From contig JAFTYS010000006.1 of assembly GCA_017461285.1 (NCBI GenBank), forward strand, positions 1-19,023: a stretch of DNA of 19,023 nucleotides, written 5' to 3'. The stretch is from Bacteroidales bacterium. GTDB lineage: Bacteria > Bacteroidota > Bacteroidia > Bacteroidales > UBA932. Shown in pieces: positions 17,997 through 19,023 of this stretch. The position numbers and the translations under genes are program-made. How positions within the stretch are numbered: the stretch's first letter is position 1; every line of letters starts with the position of its first letter. Below the pieces are notes generated by a model. The model did not search any database. It was not told the origin of the DNA and was given only the letters and a program-made list of their open reading frames with translations.

Positions 17997-18001
17997 AAGA
18001 T

Positions 18002-19023
18002 ATGAGTAAGGATATATTGGATAATATTACGGAGAAGGAGTATGAGCACGGCTTCGTGACTGATGTCGCGCAGGAGTTCATCCCTAAAGGTCTCAATGAA
18101 GACATCATACGCCTGATCTCCGCAAAGAAGGAGGAACCGCAGTGGATGCTGGACTTCCGCCTGGAGGCATTCCGCCGCTGGCAGAAGATGCCTGTTCCAA
18201 AGTGGGCCCACCTTGACATTCCTGAGATAGACTTCCAGGACATCATATATTATGCGGCTCCGAAGAAGGACGAGGACCGTCCGAAGGAGATAGACCCTGA
18301 GCTTGAGAAGACATTCGACAAGCTCGGCATCCCTCTCCATGAGCGCAAGGCGCTCGCAGGAGTGGCGGTCGATGCCGTATTTGACTCTGTTTCTGTCACG
18401 ACGACCTTCCGTTCGGCTCTTGCCGAAAAGGGCATCATCTTCTGTTCGTTCTCGGAAGCTGTCCGTGAACATCCGGACCTGGTGCGCAAGTATCTTGCGT
18501 CGGTCGTTCCCGTCAGCGACAATTTCTACGCTGCCCTGAACTCCGCCGTATTCAGCGACGGCTCCTTCGTGTATATACCGAAGGGCGTGCGCTGCCCTAT
18601 GGAGCTTTCAAGCTATTTCCGTATCAATGCTGCAGGAACCGGCCAGTTCGAGAGGACCCTCATAGTGGCCGACGAAGGATCTTATGTAAGCTATATGGAA
18701 GGCTGCACAGCTCCTATGCGTGACGAGAACCAGCTCCATGCAGCAGTGGTGGAGATCATTGTGGAGAAGGACGCCGACGTCAAGTACTCGACCGTTCAGA
18801 ACTGGTATCCGGGAGATGCGGAAGGAAAAGGCGGAATATTCAATTTCGTGACAAAAAGGGGCATATGCAAGGGTTCGGGAAGCCATCTGTCATGGACACA
18901 GGTTGAGACCGGATCCGCCATAACATGGAAATATCCGTCGACCATCCTCAAGGGTGACAACTCGTCTTCGGAGTTCTATTCTGTAGCTGTGACCAACAAT
19001 TTCCAGCAGGCGGATACGGGTAC
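18002..19023 (+). CDS. sufB: Fe-S cluster assembly protein SufB, 5' part (partial)
   Basis: The frame opens at ATG 18002 and is still open at the right edge, giving 340 residues of an expected 470-490. An in-frame TAA at 17996-17998 just upstream fixes the start. SufB hallmarks in order are [117 protein letters not shown] and [13 protein letters not shown]. SufB is the scaffold of the cytoplasmic SufBCD complex, where [Fe-S] clusters are built from sulfur delivered by SufS and partners. The C-terminal region, which holds the cluster-related Cys and Glu studied in E. coli (C405, E434), is outside the window. sufC and sufD probably follow. The frame is easily missed because it has no stop codon in the window. 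Confidence 0.97.
   Translation, partial: MSKDILDNITEKEYEHGFVTDVAQEFIPKGLNEDIIRLISAKKEEPQWMLDFRLEAFRRWQKMPVPKWAHLDIPEIDFQDIIYYAAPKKDEDRPKEIDPELEKTFDKLGIPLHERKALAGVAVDAVFDSVSVTTTFRSALAEKGIIFCSFSEAVREHPDLVRKYLASVVPVSDNFYAALNSAVFSDGSFVYIPKGVRCPMELSSYFRINAAGTGQFERTLIVADEGSYVSYMEGCTAPMRDENQLHAAVVEIIVEKDADVKYSTVQNWYPGDAEGKGGIFNFVTKRGICKGSGSHLSWTQVETGSAITWKYPSTILKGDNSSSEFYSVAVTNNFQQADTG

Noticed and set aside
17966..18522. Minus-strand open frames of 168 and 90 residues over the sufB start
   Set aside because: The plus-strand frame is clearly SufB with many family motifs; these opposite frames are shadows.

Overview
The window is a piece of a Bacteroidales (phylum Bacteroidota) chromosome. This is supported by a SusC/SusD pair, a membrane-spanning hybrid two-component regulator, a TonB receptor followed by a DUF4249-type lipoprotein, several TAnnTTTG-type -7 promoter elements, and few clear Shine-Dalgarno sites. 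By eye the base composition is near 50% G+C. A gut or rumen lineage is plausible, but I cannot name a genus.

Layout. (1) 2-996 (+): the end of the ribosomal-protein/RNA-polymerase operon, 3' part of rpoA then rplQ, closed by a hairpin terminator that also serves the convergent gene. (2) 1085-4981 (-): a 1298-aa hybrid two-component system (periplasmic propeller sensor, histidine kinase, receiver, AraC-type DNA-binding domain). (3) 5169-11177 (+): divergent from the regulator, a compact four-gene operon (gaps of 5, 6 and 1 bases) of susC, susD, a GH16 beta-glucanase and an unrecognised 96-aa putative lipoprotein. Regions 2 and 3 together form a very small polysaccharide utilization locus (PUL), probably for a beta-1,3- or mixed-linkage glucan. 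(4) 11268-13457 (+): hppA, a K+-dependent ion-pumping membrane pyrophosphatase, ending in a near-perfect bidirectional terminator. (5) 16941-13493 (-): an operon of an STN-domain TonB-dependent receptor and a DUF4249-type lipoprotein. (6) 17077-17907 (+): divergent from that receptor, a secreted MORN-repeat protein with a TonB-C-like domain. (7) 18002-19023 (+): the 5' part of sufB (Fe-S cluster assembly scaffold), cut by the window end.

How the parts fit. The sensor would detect a released oligosaccharide in the periplasm and activate susC-susD-GH16. GH16 cuts the glucan, SusD captures oligosaccharides and SusC imports them using TonB energy. No exo-acting glucosidase, surface glycan-binding protein or inner-membrane transporter is present, so those steps must be encoded elsewhere. 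The second TonB receptor and DUF4249 pair has no readable substrate. rpoA-rplQ, hppA and sufB are housekeeping genes with accessory uptake modules between them.

There is no rRNA, tRNA, CRISPR array, insertion sequence or integrase. No stretch over 300 bases lacks a gene: the longest gap is the 187-base regulator/susC intergenic region. The most unusual signals are an NTE-less SusC, the small unknown PUL-terminal protein, a terminator hairpin in which two convergent stop codons base-pair, and a long hairpin before sufB that overlaps a candidate sufB promoter.
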